NCBI GenBank assembly: GCA_964304625.1
Contig: OZ199839.1
Location: 10,044,001-10,108,000, forward strand
Direction of reading: 5' to 3'
From: Kudoa neothunni
Taxonomy: Eukaryota; Cnidaria
DNA length: 64,000 bases
The position numbers and the translations under genes are program-made. The notes beneath the pieces were generated by a model. It had not been told where the DNA came from. It saw nothing but the letters and a program-made list of their open reading frames with translations, and searched no databases. Every line of letters begins with the position of its first letter. The stretch's first letter is position 1. This document shows, in pieces, positions 24,488 through 36,852 of this stretch.

Positions 24488-25589
24488 CAAGATTAAATTC
24501 GGTCTCATTTCGAAGCTTGTTTGTCGGCTTAATAGTTTTCATTACATCGGAAAATATTCCACATCATTACTTAAATTACCTTCGTGTAACGTTTTTCCTG
24601 AACAAATATTTTCTTCTTTCTGGATCTATCAAAATGGTAAAAAGGAACAGGATATGTGCTTTCCGCTAGATGATCTTATTTGAATGCCGGAATTTAGAAC
24701 ACACTGAAAAAGTTGTGTTACAACATTGAAGTTTCAAATTTGATTTAAAATTTATGGAATATTTCTATAGGCAATTAAATATTAGTTCAGTTTTTTATAA
24801 AATGTTCTCATTTGTATAGTTTTTTCGATAACAATTTGGCCAGGTGTCCTATTGGAATGGGCAATGTTTTATATGTTTACAAGGTAAAACCCCTGGTGTA
24901 ACTTACTAGGTTGTGGAATTCTGGTTGGTCAGACTTCATCCATTAACACTTTAGGCATCACAATGGAATAGAAAATGGTGACTTGTTATGATTAGACACA
25001 TTAGCCAAGAATTCGCACAGTTAATTTCTTACAAAGATATCTTCTAAGGATAGACTCATTCTTCAAAAATAAGGGTTGAATTTAACTTCCTTTTCCAATG
25101 CGCATTAAATAGCTTTTCTGTTACATTCCAACTGGATATTTTTATAACTATACATATGTTCAAGTACTAACTTTCAAGATTGTCGTGATCTTTCTCATTA
25201 ATCACAATACGAAAATGCATATCTTAATTAAGTTTTCCTAATTTTAATTTACGATTGAAGAAACGACCTTGTAAAAAGTTAATGTATTAATACACGGTTC
25301 TGAATTGGAAACCGATTAAACATTCTAAAATATTATTGCTATATCGCCTTAACTACAAGTCTTATTCAAAATATAATGTTTAATAGTTAACTTTTACTCA
25401 TCAAATCCACTAATGATTTCGTTTAAAAAAAATGTCATAATACGAATTAAAATTTAATGATCAATTACTCAAAAAACCGGTTATATAAATTAATAATTCT
25501 TAATTTCAAAATATATTTTCATTTATTTGATATAATAAATGAGTATGAAGCAGAAAAACTTGGAAATTATATACTTACAAAATATTAAT

Positions 25590-28243
25590 TTAAGTTCCAT
25601 ACAATATTAATTGCGCCTGGGAAACTTTTAAATAATTTTTGGGTTCTGTTTTGAGGTTGGGACTGTAATGATCATTTAGGGTTCTAAACTTTTTTTTCGG
25701 ATTTTTAGTCTTGTTTTCATAATTCAAAGGTTGAATTTTTTTAATTGTGACCCCAGATAAAAAGCGGTTATTGCTTATTTTCGAATTATTTTCGAGGTTT
25801 TCTTTTCCTGCCTACAATAATAATGTTAAATAATAATTTTATTTATGTCAAATTATATATATAAAGATATTAATGATAACAAATCTGGTGTTCAAAAATA
25901 CGAATTAAAAAAACTATCTTTTATATAATTAGAAATTAGAAACAATTTTTAAAAATTACGTATCGTTCAATATCTTCTATGTCAGTTTTGTACGACTTGT
26001 AATTTTTGAGCGTAGAGTTTGATGGAATTGCTTTGTTATATATTTTAAAAACGATTTTCCAAATTCCCCTTGGATCCTCGTCCCAGTTTCGGACAGTCAT
26101 AAATTCCCAATCTTTAATTCCCTACAAAAGACTAATTACATATATTCTAATAATATATTTTAAAATTATAATAATACTAATACCCCTTCATTTTTATCGT
26201 ATTTTCGCTTCCTTACCAAATGACTAATGGTACCCATGGCAGAAATCAAATCGATTGAAATAAATCCACGAAAAAGAGAAAATAAAGTTATCTTCACAAC
26301 TGTATGTTCAAGTTTTGAAATATTAGACAAATCGATATAATGATTTAATATAATTTCATCATTTGATGTAACACTATTATCAATATCAACTTAGCAGGCA
26401 TTGGATTAATAATATTTGCCTTTCATTAAGTAAGGGCTTGGCTATTTCCATAACTTGCACTGGAACATTTCTCCATATTCTAGCTAATGAGACCAAACTA
26501 TGAGCATTGAGTTTTCCAAAGCCAAACTTATGATTAACATAATGATTTCCTCCATTTCTAACCCAATCCGGGTCCAATGGGCTAGTTATGTCCGAACTAT
26601 AGACAATTAAATGTTGTATATCCCTCCAGGTGAGTTCTTTGCTAAATAAGTTATTATAGAATTCACTAATCACTTGATAATATACTTGACTTCAAGAATC
26701 AACGCAAAAATTCCACATGCAATCGGTGCTGCCGACGACGTGCCACTAAAATGGGTGGTACATTTTTTCTGATTATCAGTAGTGATCTTATTATATTCAA
26801 TATGAATCGGGGTTTTTGTAAAAAACTACCACAAAGTTCTCTCCTTTCTTTCTATGTGATCCTCCGTTGAATGTAACTGCCAGGGTAGCAGCGCATGATT
26901 CAGTGTAATAGACAGAGAGGCCATAGTCACTAATTGAACCAATAGCAATAGTGTAAATACTATTGACATAGCCGTCGCAATTGCAGTCGTCGTGAAGAAG
27001 ACCACCATTCCCAGTTGCCCACACGAAAATGTTGCCTTTACCTTGTCGACCCTAAGTATTTTATGTAGATAGGAAGTAAATATTTAGTGTTATCACATGC
27101 TTGGCACTATTTTCCAGCGCATTTTTAGCTAAAATCCCAGGACCTCCGTATGTTTTTCCGTCGTCATCCGGTCCCCAACTATTGCAATAGATATCAATGT
27201 GATTTCTATTGTACGAAAGGTAGAAAGCTTCAGTAGAATCATCAGTAGATGATGACATCATCTGGATTCCTTTGAAACAATCGTTGCATTAAAGATATAA
27301 ATGATTATAAAACCACCTCCAATTCTAGCATTAAAAGCAACTCCCACACCACAAAAAGAATTGTTTGCTTTGGCTGCGATTTCACCTGCACATCGCGTAC
27401 CGTGACTAAATGTAATTAACAATGTATGTATCAAAATGATTTGTACAAATCATTATAAGTATTCGTATTGTTATTGTTTTTCAATATGTTCCAATTTGGA
27501 TCCAAATAATGAGCATTGTTGTCCTAGATAGCAGTATAAACTTTATACATTATTTATTTCAAATTACGTAGTTCGGGCCTATATCAGGATTTGTATAATC
27601 CAGGCCATCATCAATAACACTAACAACGACTCCTCTACCGGTAACTCCTTGTATCCAGACTGATACGACATTAATATCCTCAAATTGGGGGCCATCTGTT
27701 TGACCAATATTCATCTATTCAATTTCACTAGTTGATAAATAAAATTTTCTTTTCTTTACCAAATACCACTGATATTTAAAATATGGGTCATCTATTTGGA
27801 GACACTTTGAAACAATTTCTAAAGCTGCCGTGAGATTTGATGAGTCTGGCAAAAATTTCGTTTAAACGAATAAGTCCCAATCTAACTTAATACTTGATAA
27901 TGGATTCAACATTTCAGCCAAACGATAATAGAAGCATTGTGAATTTATTTCGTCGATGATATAACTCTTCGAATAATATCAGAATTAACAAGTTAAATTT
28001 TAAGTACCCCGTTTTTAATGGATTTGTCCAACAAGCAAGAGGCGTACATTGTAAGAACAGCAGAGATATCACAATCAAATTCAACACATGTTGACAGCTC
28101 GAATTTGAAACAAAAAACAACCAACTCGATAAATTTCAACCAGAATATCAACTTATTCAAGTGGCTTCTCATCAAAACGCACTTCACTCTGAATGAAACA
28201 TTAAATAGCGTCTACTTCACACCTCATCTAATTTTTTAACCAT
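25590..28243 (-). CDS. Furin-like proprotein convertase (subtilisin family S8B)
   Basis: Encodes a kexin/furin-type serine endoprotease that cleaves precursors at basic sites in the secretory pathway. Exons include 27845-27760, 27714-27568, 27523 to about 27415, about 27255-27100, about 27050-26830, about 26780-26686, 26641 to about 26400, about 26396-26217, 26121-25960 and 25811-25590. The catalytic Asp is in [12 protein letters not shown], His in [11 protein letters not shown], Ser in [14 protein letters not shown]; the oxyanion Asn is in VWATGNGG (Asn as in furin, not Asp as in PC2). [10 protein letters not shown] and HDDCNCDGY are furin signatures. The P domain follows ([36 protein letters not shown]) and the protein ends at LILYGT then TAA at 25592. 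No transmembrane or Cys-rich tail exists, so a soluble enzyme is predicted. The prodomain and start within 27846-28243 and the join near 26396 are unresolved. Confidence 0.9.
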
Positions 28244-28259
28244 CGTCATACGGTGTACC

Positions 28260-29189
28260 TGTCTGCTTTATGCTATATCTATAATAAGAATTTATTGTTA
28301 AAATAATATCTTGACTTTTTCAAACCATACTAAATATTATTTATTACTATATTTTATATCTATCTGTCCATTATTATTATTATTATTTAAATATAGGTGA
28401 TGATAATAGAATTTGCTTTAATGAATCCTTCGTTATAAAATAATTAATGCTATAAATTATACATTCATATTGTCAAAGTTCACATAAAATCGAATAGGTC
28501 AAATTAAACATAATTTGAAATAACTTGCGCTACATTAATTCTAAGAATCACGGTAGACAACCGATAATACGCACTTCCATTCATACGACATAGTCAAAGT
28601 TTTTTTCGGGTGAAACGTTTTATAATATTTATGTGATTGTCAAAAGATAAAAGTCTTAAAAAAATATTTTTTAATTAAACTAAGAAAGTTCCAATCTGTT
28701 ATATCGCGTGACTAACCGATAATACGCACTTTTTTCGGCCAAACCACGTATATTAAATTGTTTTTATTGGAAACTAGGGTAAAATTTTAATTCTAACGTT
28801 TGAATTTTTGAACGAATAGAAAAGTGTTTTGAGATATCTCTAAAAAATGATCATTTCAAAAATGAAAATAGAATAAACTTTGTTTCAATACAATGTTAGT
28901 TGACAATTAAAGAATGATATGGATGCACATAACTAAAGATTTTAAGATTAAAATATAAAAAAATTTTGACTAATGTTTACAAAAGGATGGTAGATAATCC
29001 CTTAATATCTTAAGTTGAGTTGTAATTCTTAAATATTAATATTTAAGCTTTGGTGTGTTATTATTATATGCCAAATGTCATTCAAGTATCATTATTTCAA
29101 TTTGTAAAATATTGACGACATTAATTACTGTGATATCTGTCAATACGTATATCACACAGAATTATAAATTGAGTTTCTCCAGAAATTAA
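28260..29189. other. Spacer with two copies of a transposon-end motif
   Basis: ACAACCGATAATACGCACTT at about 28559 and ACTAACCGATAATACGCACT at about 28709 are direct copies about 150 bases apart of the terminal-like motif also seen near 1860 and 37613. No coding sequence recognised. Confidence 0.45.
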
Positions 29190-29530
29190 CATTACCTCCT
29201 ACGGTTATGATCCATGAATGTAGGGCCACTATTTCCTTAATTCAAAGGAACAAGCGTATGGATTGTTGGGTCTCGAGCCTTCCACGAATTGGCGCCAAAA
29301 CGGAATCCCCGTTGCGATCATTGAAGTAACAATTGGAAACCATTTCCTTCCTTATTCAAAGAGTATTTGGTCCCAGTTTCATCATGAATTACACCTCTTA
29401 CACTGCCCCGTCGATTTGGTGAAGAAACGTGGGACCAATACTCCTCTCAACATCGATCACATCATGAAACATTTTTACCGTCGGAAGCGGCGGTACTAAT
29501 TATCAAAAGTGAAGGCCAGACCACGTCAAG
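29190..29530 (+). other. GC-richer segment with a 78-codon open frame, unidentified
   Basis: This block is visibly richer in G and C than the surrounding DNA. It carries an open frame from 29263 to 29499 with Trp/His-rich sequence (WSQFHHELHLLHCPVDLV, NIDHIMKHFYRRKRRY). It lies just before a Merlin transposase remnant but does not resemble that family. It could be part of another mobile element or a transferred fragment; I cannot name it. Confidence 0.3.
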
Positions 29531-29639
29531 ATATAGAGCCCCTCCCCCTATTTAAACATGTTATTAATATTTTACTATTTGACTCTCTCTTGCTTTTTTT
29601 CAATTCACTCTGTGTATTCTTTGGCATTTGGCGCGTATA

Positions 29640-30280
29640 CAACATGGATGATTATTTCTTTTATTGTTCACCTTGCAAAAAAAATCTATTAGAAAAAACA
29701 CTTTTTTCGAGGATTCTAAACTGACACTTTTCGAAATCTTTTCGATTATATATTGCGTGTGTTACAAAATGGACACGTTTGATATATTATCTAGAGAAAT
29801 ATTCCTCAACAACATTTAGGAGAATAAAGAATTAATAGATAGTCCAGGAATCAATGTTCAAATAGACAATACCCATCGCGTCAAACGAAAACAAAACTAG
29901 GGCGGATTCCTATCCATCATAATACTTGGATTGTTATGGGAATAAATTCCAACAATTAGTTTTTTTTTTGAAAAAATGTTAATAGGGACCAATCAACTCA
30001 TGAGGACATAATTTGTAGAAGTGTAGTCGAGGAATCCCTAATTGTAACGGATGGTTGGCCTTCATATTTACGTCTGGCTGAATTGGGGTTTCAACATTCT
30101 GTTTTAACCCACAAATACGAATTTGTAAATTCGGAGGGACTTCACATCAACAAAATAGGGTCGACGTGGAATACTCTCAAAAGATCCTTTCGATATGTCA
30201 TTAATAAAAAGGAAGACATGATCGATTCGTATATAGCTGCCTACATGTATAATAAAGACCAAAAAACCCCTTTCTAAATT
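29640..30280 (+). mobile_element. Merlin-type (ISXO2-like) transposase remnant
   Basis: Forward-strand frames match ISXO2-like transposases in order. About 29645-29770: FFYCSPCKKNLLEKTLFSRI, the C..C zinc ribbon and following block. About 29830-29900: LIDSPGINVQIDNTHRVKRK, equivalent to the first catalytic block (VQIDE normally; here the Glu position reads Asn). About 30040-30277: LIVTDGWPSYLRLAELGF, then VNSEGLHINKIGSTWNTLKR, the second catalytic Asp and the C-terminal H.N.I...W block. Stops and a frame change interrupt it, so it is inactive. The last open stretch is 30083-30277. Terminal repeats were not identified. Confidence 0.75.
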
Positions 30281-30299
30281 GCTAAAGATCATTAGTAGC

Positions 30300-31447
30300 A
30301 TATAAATATTTTAAGAAATTATCATTAACTAATCTAAATTATTACGGTCGTCACTATTTTAAGACATGTTATACATAGGCGTTATTTTATTTTTTAAACT
30401 TTACGCAATGTGAATGCTTTTTTATTTTTAATGAATAAAGCGATTTTTTCATATCATTAATTTAAAAAATACTTTTCTAAATCATATTTGAATATTTTAT
30501 TAGTAAATTTCTACCATTGTGAAAATCGCTCGACTTACGTATGAAAAAGAGGATTCATTTGTAATAATTATCTAATACTGATTATTGGATATATTCATTT
30601 AAAAAATCCGTAGATATATAATTTTATCAATTTATTCATTTATTGATATAAAAACCAACATAATAGTGATAAATTTGATTCAAGTTAAATACATGTTTAC
30701 GTTGATATATTTTATATGAAACAGAATTAATATTATAAAAACTTAAAGTAAATAATTATAGAACTGTATTTTGTTCAGCCAATTTAAAATTATAATAATG
30801 ACAACGAAACCAGCTTTAGACAATTTTTCTTTTATTTGTTGAGGTTTTAAAGGTAAAACCTATACATCTCCTTAAATCTGAAAAAAGAACATATAGGAAA
30901 ATTTTATAAACTAAAAATCATTTTCATTAATCTAAAAATTTTTTTAAAGAAACTCTTTTTTTAATTTTTGGATATAGAAATTGTCAATGTTTTTTCAGGC
31001 ATTATATTCAGTCTAAAGATTAAAAAATTGTTGATTGAATTTTTAGGATAAAATAATTCAACACACATAATAACACAAAATTTTTTAAAAAATGCTTATA
31101 TTAGATATAAACTAAAAAGAAAAATGTTATCGCGCAAGCGCTGTAATGAATTTTATTTCAGTAATCCGGGTTAGTCTCACGTCGCGGGTTTCTTAAAATT
31201 ACTTCCGAAATTTTTTAGGTTTCATAAACGCTCATAATTAAATGTATTCTAATGGATTATGTATAACTTTATCTATGAAGAAACGCCAACAGCATAAATT
31301 CTCGAACATTGAGATTATCGAATTAAACGTATGACGCGTTTTAATCCCCGCGGCCGCATGAAGAGTTAGTATTCTCTGCTGTCCTTTTGTAAAAATTAGC
31401 CGAGGAGTAATGTATTTTTTAAATAGAAATCGATAATTAATTATTGT
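30300..31447. other. AT-rich spacer
   Basis: No gene seen. A less AT-rich patch around 31120-31340 (including GCGCAAGCGC and CCCGCGGCCGC) has no open frame of interest. Confidence 0.4.
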
Positions 31448-34400
31448 TTAACCCTCTAACGATCTTTGAGTCTTTTAGATCCCATATGAAAGTTAATCCT
31501 TATATAACCATAATTTCTTCTACGAGTTTTCAATTCTTTTAGAATTTCACATATTCTCTTGGTTTAAAACAAGGTACAATATACTCAAAAATTAGTTTCA
31601 AAAATAACAGGAAAGTAATGAAAATAAGTTATATTTTAAATGAAAAATTTTTAAGTTATTGAGAGGTATATTTAATTTATTTTTATTTCAATTCAAAGAT
31701 TTAAACCGTTTTTAAGAGCATGAGTTGGTTAAAAAATCGTTCCCTTTAAAGAATATTTATCGTCACGCGATTAAGCGTATGACACAACGCAATGAGTGAA
31801 GGAACGGAATACGGCGATGAGTACAATCGTCAGATTTTTAATTCGATTGTTGCCAATCAGAATCTACAGAGAGTTACAGTGATAGTGATGTACTTGAAAA
31901 TGACGTTCTGGATGATAATACAACGGACAAAAATTGGTTAATTTGGAGTCTAACCAAGCCTTCTCCATCAAAAACCATCGTCGAAAATATTGAGCTCTCA
32001 TCCTGGACCTACCAATTATTGTTTGAAATGTCTGAAAAATATTTCTGACCGTTTCACGGTATTTTTTACGTAGGATATCTGCAAATAAATTATAAAAAAT
32101 ACAAATATTTTTAGAAAATCGTGCTTCAAAGAAAACTGGAAGGACGTGGATTATGTTGAATTTCTAGGGTAGGAGCGTGTATACAATCGAGGAACGACAT
32201 TTAAATCTAGATAACCCCCTTCATGTGCATAATGATATTAATATTAAATATTAATCCAACGTTTTCATCGTACATAATATTTAATTTGAGTTTCTCGTTG
32301 CGTACCACAGGTCACATCTGTAACCCTCGCTTTGCGCAAACATAGTAACCCCACGATTATTGCACCAACGAACCAACAAATGCGCTAAGCATACTTTATG
32401 AGGTTTTCAAGTTATTCATTCTTTATATACTTGGAAATTAATTATTATACAATCAATATTTAATTTTAGGGGTTTTTATTTGTCAATGCACGCAATTTTT
32501 AGGTTATTCTCAAATGAGAATTCTAAAAAGTTGTAACTTTAAGAATGATGCTACTTAATTAGCTCAATCGTTACATTATCAACAACAATAAATCTATTAA
32601 ATTTCCGTTTAACTTGTGAATGATAAATAATTTGTTTGTTAGAAAATTATCTGGAAGCTTCATCGTTTATATGGCCGGTTAAACCCTTATCACACATAAA
32701 GTTTTTCCTTACAAATATGTTTGTATATAAGATAGGGTCTATAAATGAGTATAATTTTTGTTATATTTAAATTAAATTGTAGTTTATGGGCATATTATGT
32801 ATGTGAGCTAATGGAATCTAATTTCTTTACAATAATTTTCATTTATCATATTGTTAAATTTGGATTGCATGCTTCCCCTTTTCTCTAAATATGAGGTCTG
32901 CTTTATTTATTTAAATAAGGACGTTACTTTCTAGTTTGGATGTAGAATTTACATTAGAACTAACCCAAACTATCAATAGATCTTATTTCTGAGGTAGATT
33001 TTTATTCAATAATGAAAGGTACGTTTGGACGGTAAAATATTATCTATTCTTAAAACCGAAAAACCCATAGCTTCATTGAGACTCGGATAGAAATGGTATT
33101 TATTTATATTATTCGTGTTATGATAAAAACCATTAATTTATTTATTTATGTCCAATATCCCAAAATTTATGGCGTAATCGATGTAGGATTCTTATTTTTA
33201 GCAAGATAAAGTTACTGAAAACATTAATTTATTATTTAAAAAAATCTTGGGAAGTTTGTTTGGTGTAAGAGTAGTCATTGTAGAAATTGCTGTGTTTCAT
33301 TTAATGTAAACGCTAATTACACATTTACATCAAACATTGTTTATGAAAATGTTGTATTTTCTAAAATATGAAAGAGATAATTATTTAATCTGCTTCAAAT
33401 ATTGACAATATAATACATTGATTATGAAGAAAACCACGAAATCAGAAAACGGTAAAATAACAATTAAATGACTCTACAACTTTTTTATTTTTAAAATTAT
33501 TTCTAATTTGGAATATTGGCTGATTCACAAAAAGCTCAGCATATGTACTTTTGTTGAAAGTTACTAAGAATCTTAAGTTGTTACTGAACAAATTAAGTTA
33601 TAAACGCAATAATAGAAAAAGAATGAAATAGAATACACAAAATATGAGAACTATGGAAAAATTTATAAACAAAGTATTTAAATTCTCTGAATGTATTATT
33701 TAACGATACAATAATGTTGAATTATTAGGTTTGAAGCGTGTATACGAAAAGTTTTCATAAACGCGTGGGAACAAATAAGTTTTATCGCTTATTTCGAGAG
33801 TTTTATAGGTACAAAAAATTTTCAAACTAACTTATAGATTCAAGATTCAAAGTACAACCTTTAGAGAAAATTTGTTTAAAGTGATTTCATGTAGTTAGGT
33901 TTTTTCTGTTCCGTAAGAACATTCTAAGATTTTAATAATAATTTAAGTGGCAACTTACATATGTAACCTATTTTAATATTTACACTCATTTAGTATGTGT
34001 GAGCACAACTTAAAATTCCTCTAAACGGGGATATATCGATATTGATGGTTAATCATTTACAACGTAAGGATTAAATTAATAATTTGGCGTCGCCGAAAAT
34101 TTTAATTATTTTTCAGAATTATTTATATTTCTGGGATGTTCATATTTTAAACTATCATTTTTATATGGGTGCGAAAGCAAGGAAATCTACCGGAAACTTT
34201 TCTCTAATCAGCGCCTCCAACATATATCAATATCTCTCCGTGTCAATAATCGTAGTACCAGAGAATCAAGGATTCACGATAAGTTTGGTTTGAATCTTGA
34301 AATTTGGACAACCTGAGCTAGAATTTGCCACTTTGTTTTGTCCCTAATGAGAATATCACGGTGGGATGGGGGACAACTAGTTGCATTTAAAGGGAGAGTT

Positions 34401-35542
34401 TCTGTTGTGTCCGAATTCAGAAAGCGGTCAGCAAAAGAAAACACGATGACACAAAACACAACAAAATAAAGGAATTAGAAATAGCTAGCAACTAAAGATA
34501 GATATTTCCTAAATGTTCTACCGTACCATGGAAAGAAGGATAATAAATCAACTCGAAACTCAAGTGTTGTGCTAGAGCCAACTACTCCTCTTTTCTATTT
34601 AGGTAGGAATGGTGTCGCGGACAATTTTTTTTTCTTCGGTTAAATTGGCATCCAAACTACTCGAAAAAAACTAACCTACCTAGTTACCATGCACCACAAT
34701 AAGAAAGATATTCCTCCATGTGCTCTCTCCTCAATAAAAGGAACATTGTACAGCTTGACATTTTTGTTTTTTAAAGAAATATGCATACCTCATATGTAAA
34801 TAAAAAAGGAAAATCCGTGATTATCTTATCCACAGGATCTACCAATGATGCTATATCGGATGAATCTTTTAAGAACAAACCAGAGATTATACTACGTTAC
34901 AATAAGACAAAGGTGGCGTTGATACTATAGATAGGATGCTCTCCTCATATTCAGTTAGAAAGTTCTGCAGGAAGTGGTCATGTATAGTATTTTTTAACAT
35001 GATAGATCTATCATTGATTAATGCCTTCGCAATATACAAAAATGTGTTCAACGCTAAAGACTTGCAAAAGAGAAAATTCTTAAAGCTTCTTTTAGAAACA
35101 TTATACACCGCGCTTTTGAAGAGGAACTTAAATGATAAGAAAATTGTAAAAAGACCTCAACAAATATTGAATGGAAGCTTATCAACTACACCTGAGAATA
35201 TTAGCACAATTAGTTGTGAATTTTTTCCTCGGCAAAGTGATAAAAAGCCTCTTCGAAATGTGCAAATTGCAACAGTTTTTATTTCCGCCTTCATTCATCT
35301 AAAAAGTGTTTCAACTGTTATTCATGTAGAATTATTGTTTATAATTTCAATATTTTTTATTCGCTTAAATGTGAATTTTTGCTATTTTCAGGAGATTATG
35401 TAGATGGAATTTTTATAGTGTCTTGCGCATAATAATTAATAATAATAATTTTCTCACTCGAAATGTCTAAAAAAAATCAGAGGACTTTTTTACCCCAAGG
35501 ATCGTTCGAAATAGTTTTTTTTGGTGATCATTAGAGAGTTAA
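31448..35542 (+). mobile_element. piggyBac element, about 4.1 kb, decayed
   Basis: Bounded by TTAA at 31448-31451 and 35539-35542 with 13-base inverted repeats CCCTCTAACGATC (left) and CTCTCTAATGATC (right, reverse strand), plus a subterminal CGATC...GGGGT word near the right end. Inside on the + strand are transposase pieces: an acidic N-terminus near 31860-31930 (SDSDVLENDVLDDNT), the DEQLVAFKGR-like block near 34365 (GGQLVAFKGRVSV), VVLE.TTPLFYLGRNGVADN near 34580, and from 34900 RYNKTKGGVDTIDRMLSSYS with the W..IVFFNMIDLS..NA continuation, typical of piggyBac DDE_Tnp_1_7 C-termini. The longest open stretch is 34936-35403. Frames are broken many times, and the roughly 2 kb between N-terminal and core blocks is longer than the family needs, so insertion of other DNA is likely. 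Confidence 0.85.
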
Positions 35543-36217
35543 TATACATGCAGGCATGTGTTCAGACACAGTATAAATTTATACAAGAACTGAATGTTTA
35601 GATTTTAAAAAGCATTTAATAATAATTAACCTTACAATATTTTTGTATTGAATATTGCAATGGTATATATGCTACATTGTATGTGTCGTATGGTGATGGG
35701 TGGTACGTTTATTCGGAAATATAATTAAATAGTTGTTCAGGTTATCGAGGTTCCTGATAATCGAACATTTTCCGACACGTAATTCCATTAAAATCCAAAT
35801 AAAATGTAAAAAATCCTCCGGATAGCGCAATTTCCAAATAATCAAAATTTGGATGATCGAGGTTCGGTACTAGAATAGAAATCGCGCTCAATAAATTCTA
35901 GAAACTACATCTTAATTTCAACTTTTTATAACTACATGACGATATTGTAATAAATTAGGAGAGCGAGTTATGGGATCATGTAAAAATAATATTTATATCG
36001 AGCATTATTAATTTAAATTCCTTGTTTGCTACAACCACAAATTATTAAATAATTCTATTAATATAATTCAAGATTAATATTTAATGAAATAAAGGTTTCA
36101 AGCGCAGTTTAAATGAAAATCAAACATTAATTAATTGCAGATCAACCACAAATAAGATTAAATATAAAATTAAAAAACTAAAACTATTCATATATGGTTG
36201 ATACAAAAGTCTATCGA
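35543..36217. other. Spacer containing MITE copy B
   Basis: Apart from the MITE at 35738-35873 this is AT-rich spacer downstream of the tail-anchored protein gene. Confidence 0.4.
35738..35873. repeat. MITE copy B (Tigger-like), also at 4849
   Basis: Bounded by GGTTATCGAGGTTCCTGATA on the left and GGATGATCGAGGTTCGGTAC on the right; shares CACGTAATTCCAT, AATCCAAATAAAATG and the GGATAGCGCAATTTCC block with the copy at 4849-4999. Read on the reverse strand the ends contain CGAACCTCGATCATCC, like pogo/Tigger termini. Confidence 0.5.
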
Positions 36218-36852
36218 TTAATCTCTAAGCAACAATTTCAAAGTTATAGGCCACAGAATTGCTATTCCGATAGCAACATAACCAAAAATTGTGCATCGTT
36301 GTTCTACACGTCTCAAGCGTGCATGTAAACGTTTGAATTGAGCGGAATTTTCTGTATTATTTGTTTTTTGTTCAATTAGATTTTCCGGAGGAACTATAAA
36401 TGGGTTTATCCTATAAGAAATTAATTATAATAGAATAATATAAAAGCTCAATCATTATTCTTTAAAATACATTGAGAGAGAATCTTTTCGGTAGAAATCA
36501 TAAACAGATTTGCCTTCATATTCATCAATTGGCGTGTTTGGATCATACCAAATGTTACTAAAACACCAATACAACTAGTAGTAAACGGAAATTTTACTCA
36601 TTCAAATCATTCAACGTTAATTTTTCTGGTGGAATAGGCAATGGATTAGAATCCAAAGAATATTTTGTGGATGACAAGGTTTTCCTGACTCCTTCCGAAC
36701 CTGCACTTTTATTGGGATCGTCATCCACAATTTTAAATCCATCTTTAATAACTTTACAAAAATATTCAGAGATATTCGATAGAAAATGATTGTATAAGGA
36801 AATTACTAATACGGCTAGGAGCCTTCATTCTTGCTATTGCGCTTGCGTGCAT
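36218..36852 (-). CDS. Small tail-anchored membrane protein, possibly Mff-like
   Basis: Four-exon model: 36852-36807, 36742-36598, 36557-36471, 36410-36218, all GT-AG with agreeing phases, giving 156 residues. The N-terminal half is soluble and polar, with two similar motifs, PLPIPPEKLTLND and INPFIVPPENLIEQ. A basic, coiled-coil-like segment (FKRLHARLRRVEQRC) precedes one hydrophobic helix (TIFGYVAIGIAILWPITLKL) that ends five residues from the C-terminus (LLLRD). This is tail-anchor topology, facing the cytosol on mitochondria, peroxisomes or ER. The repeated VPE-type motif plus coiled coil plus tail anchor recalls mitochondrial fission factor, but similarity is weak and the family assignment is a guess. 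Introns are 40-64 bases. Confidence 0.65.

Larger units (their letters stand above)
22945..25589. other. AT-rich intergenic region
   Basis: No gene recognised. Contains a 40-base hairpin with TTAA ends at 23474-23513 and a perfect TGACGTCA palindrome at 24480-24487. The rest is AT-rich spacer. Confidence 0.45.

Noticed and set aside
28018-28239. Forward 73-codon frame
   Set aside because: Antisense to the probable prodomain region of the furin-like gene; no motif of its own.
29290-29310. TGGCGCC as a possible primer-binding site
   Set aside because: Similarity ends after seven bases, and no long terminal repeats or retroelement coding were seen.
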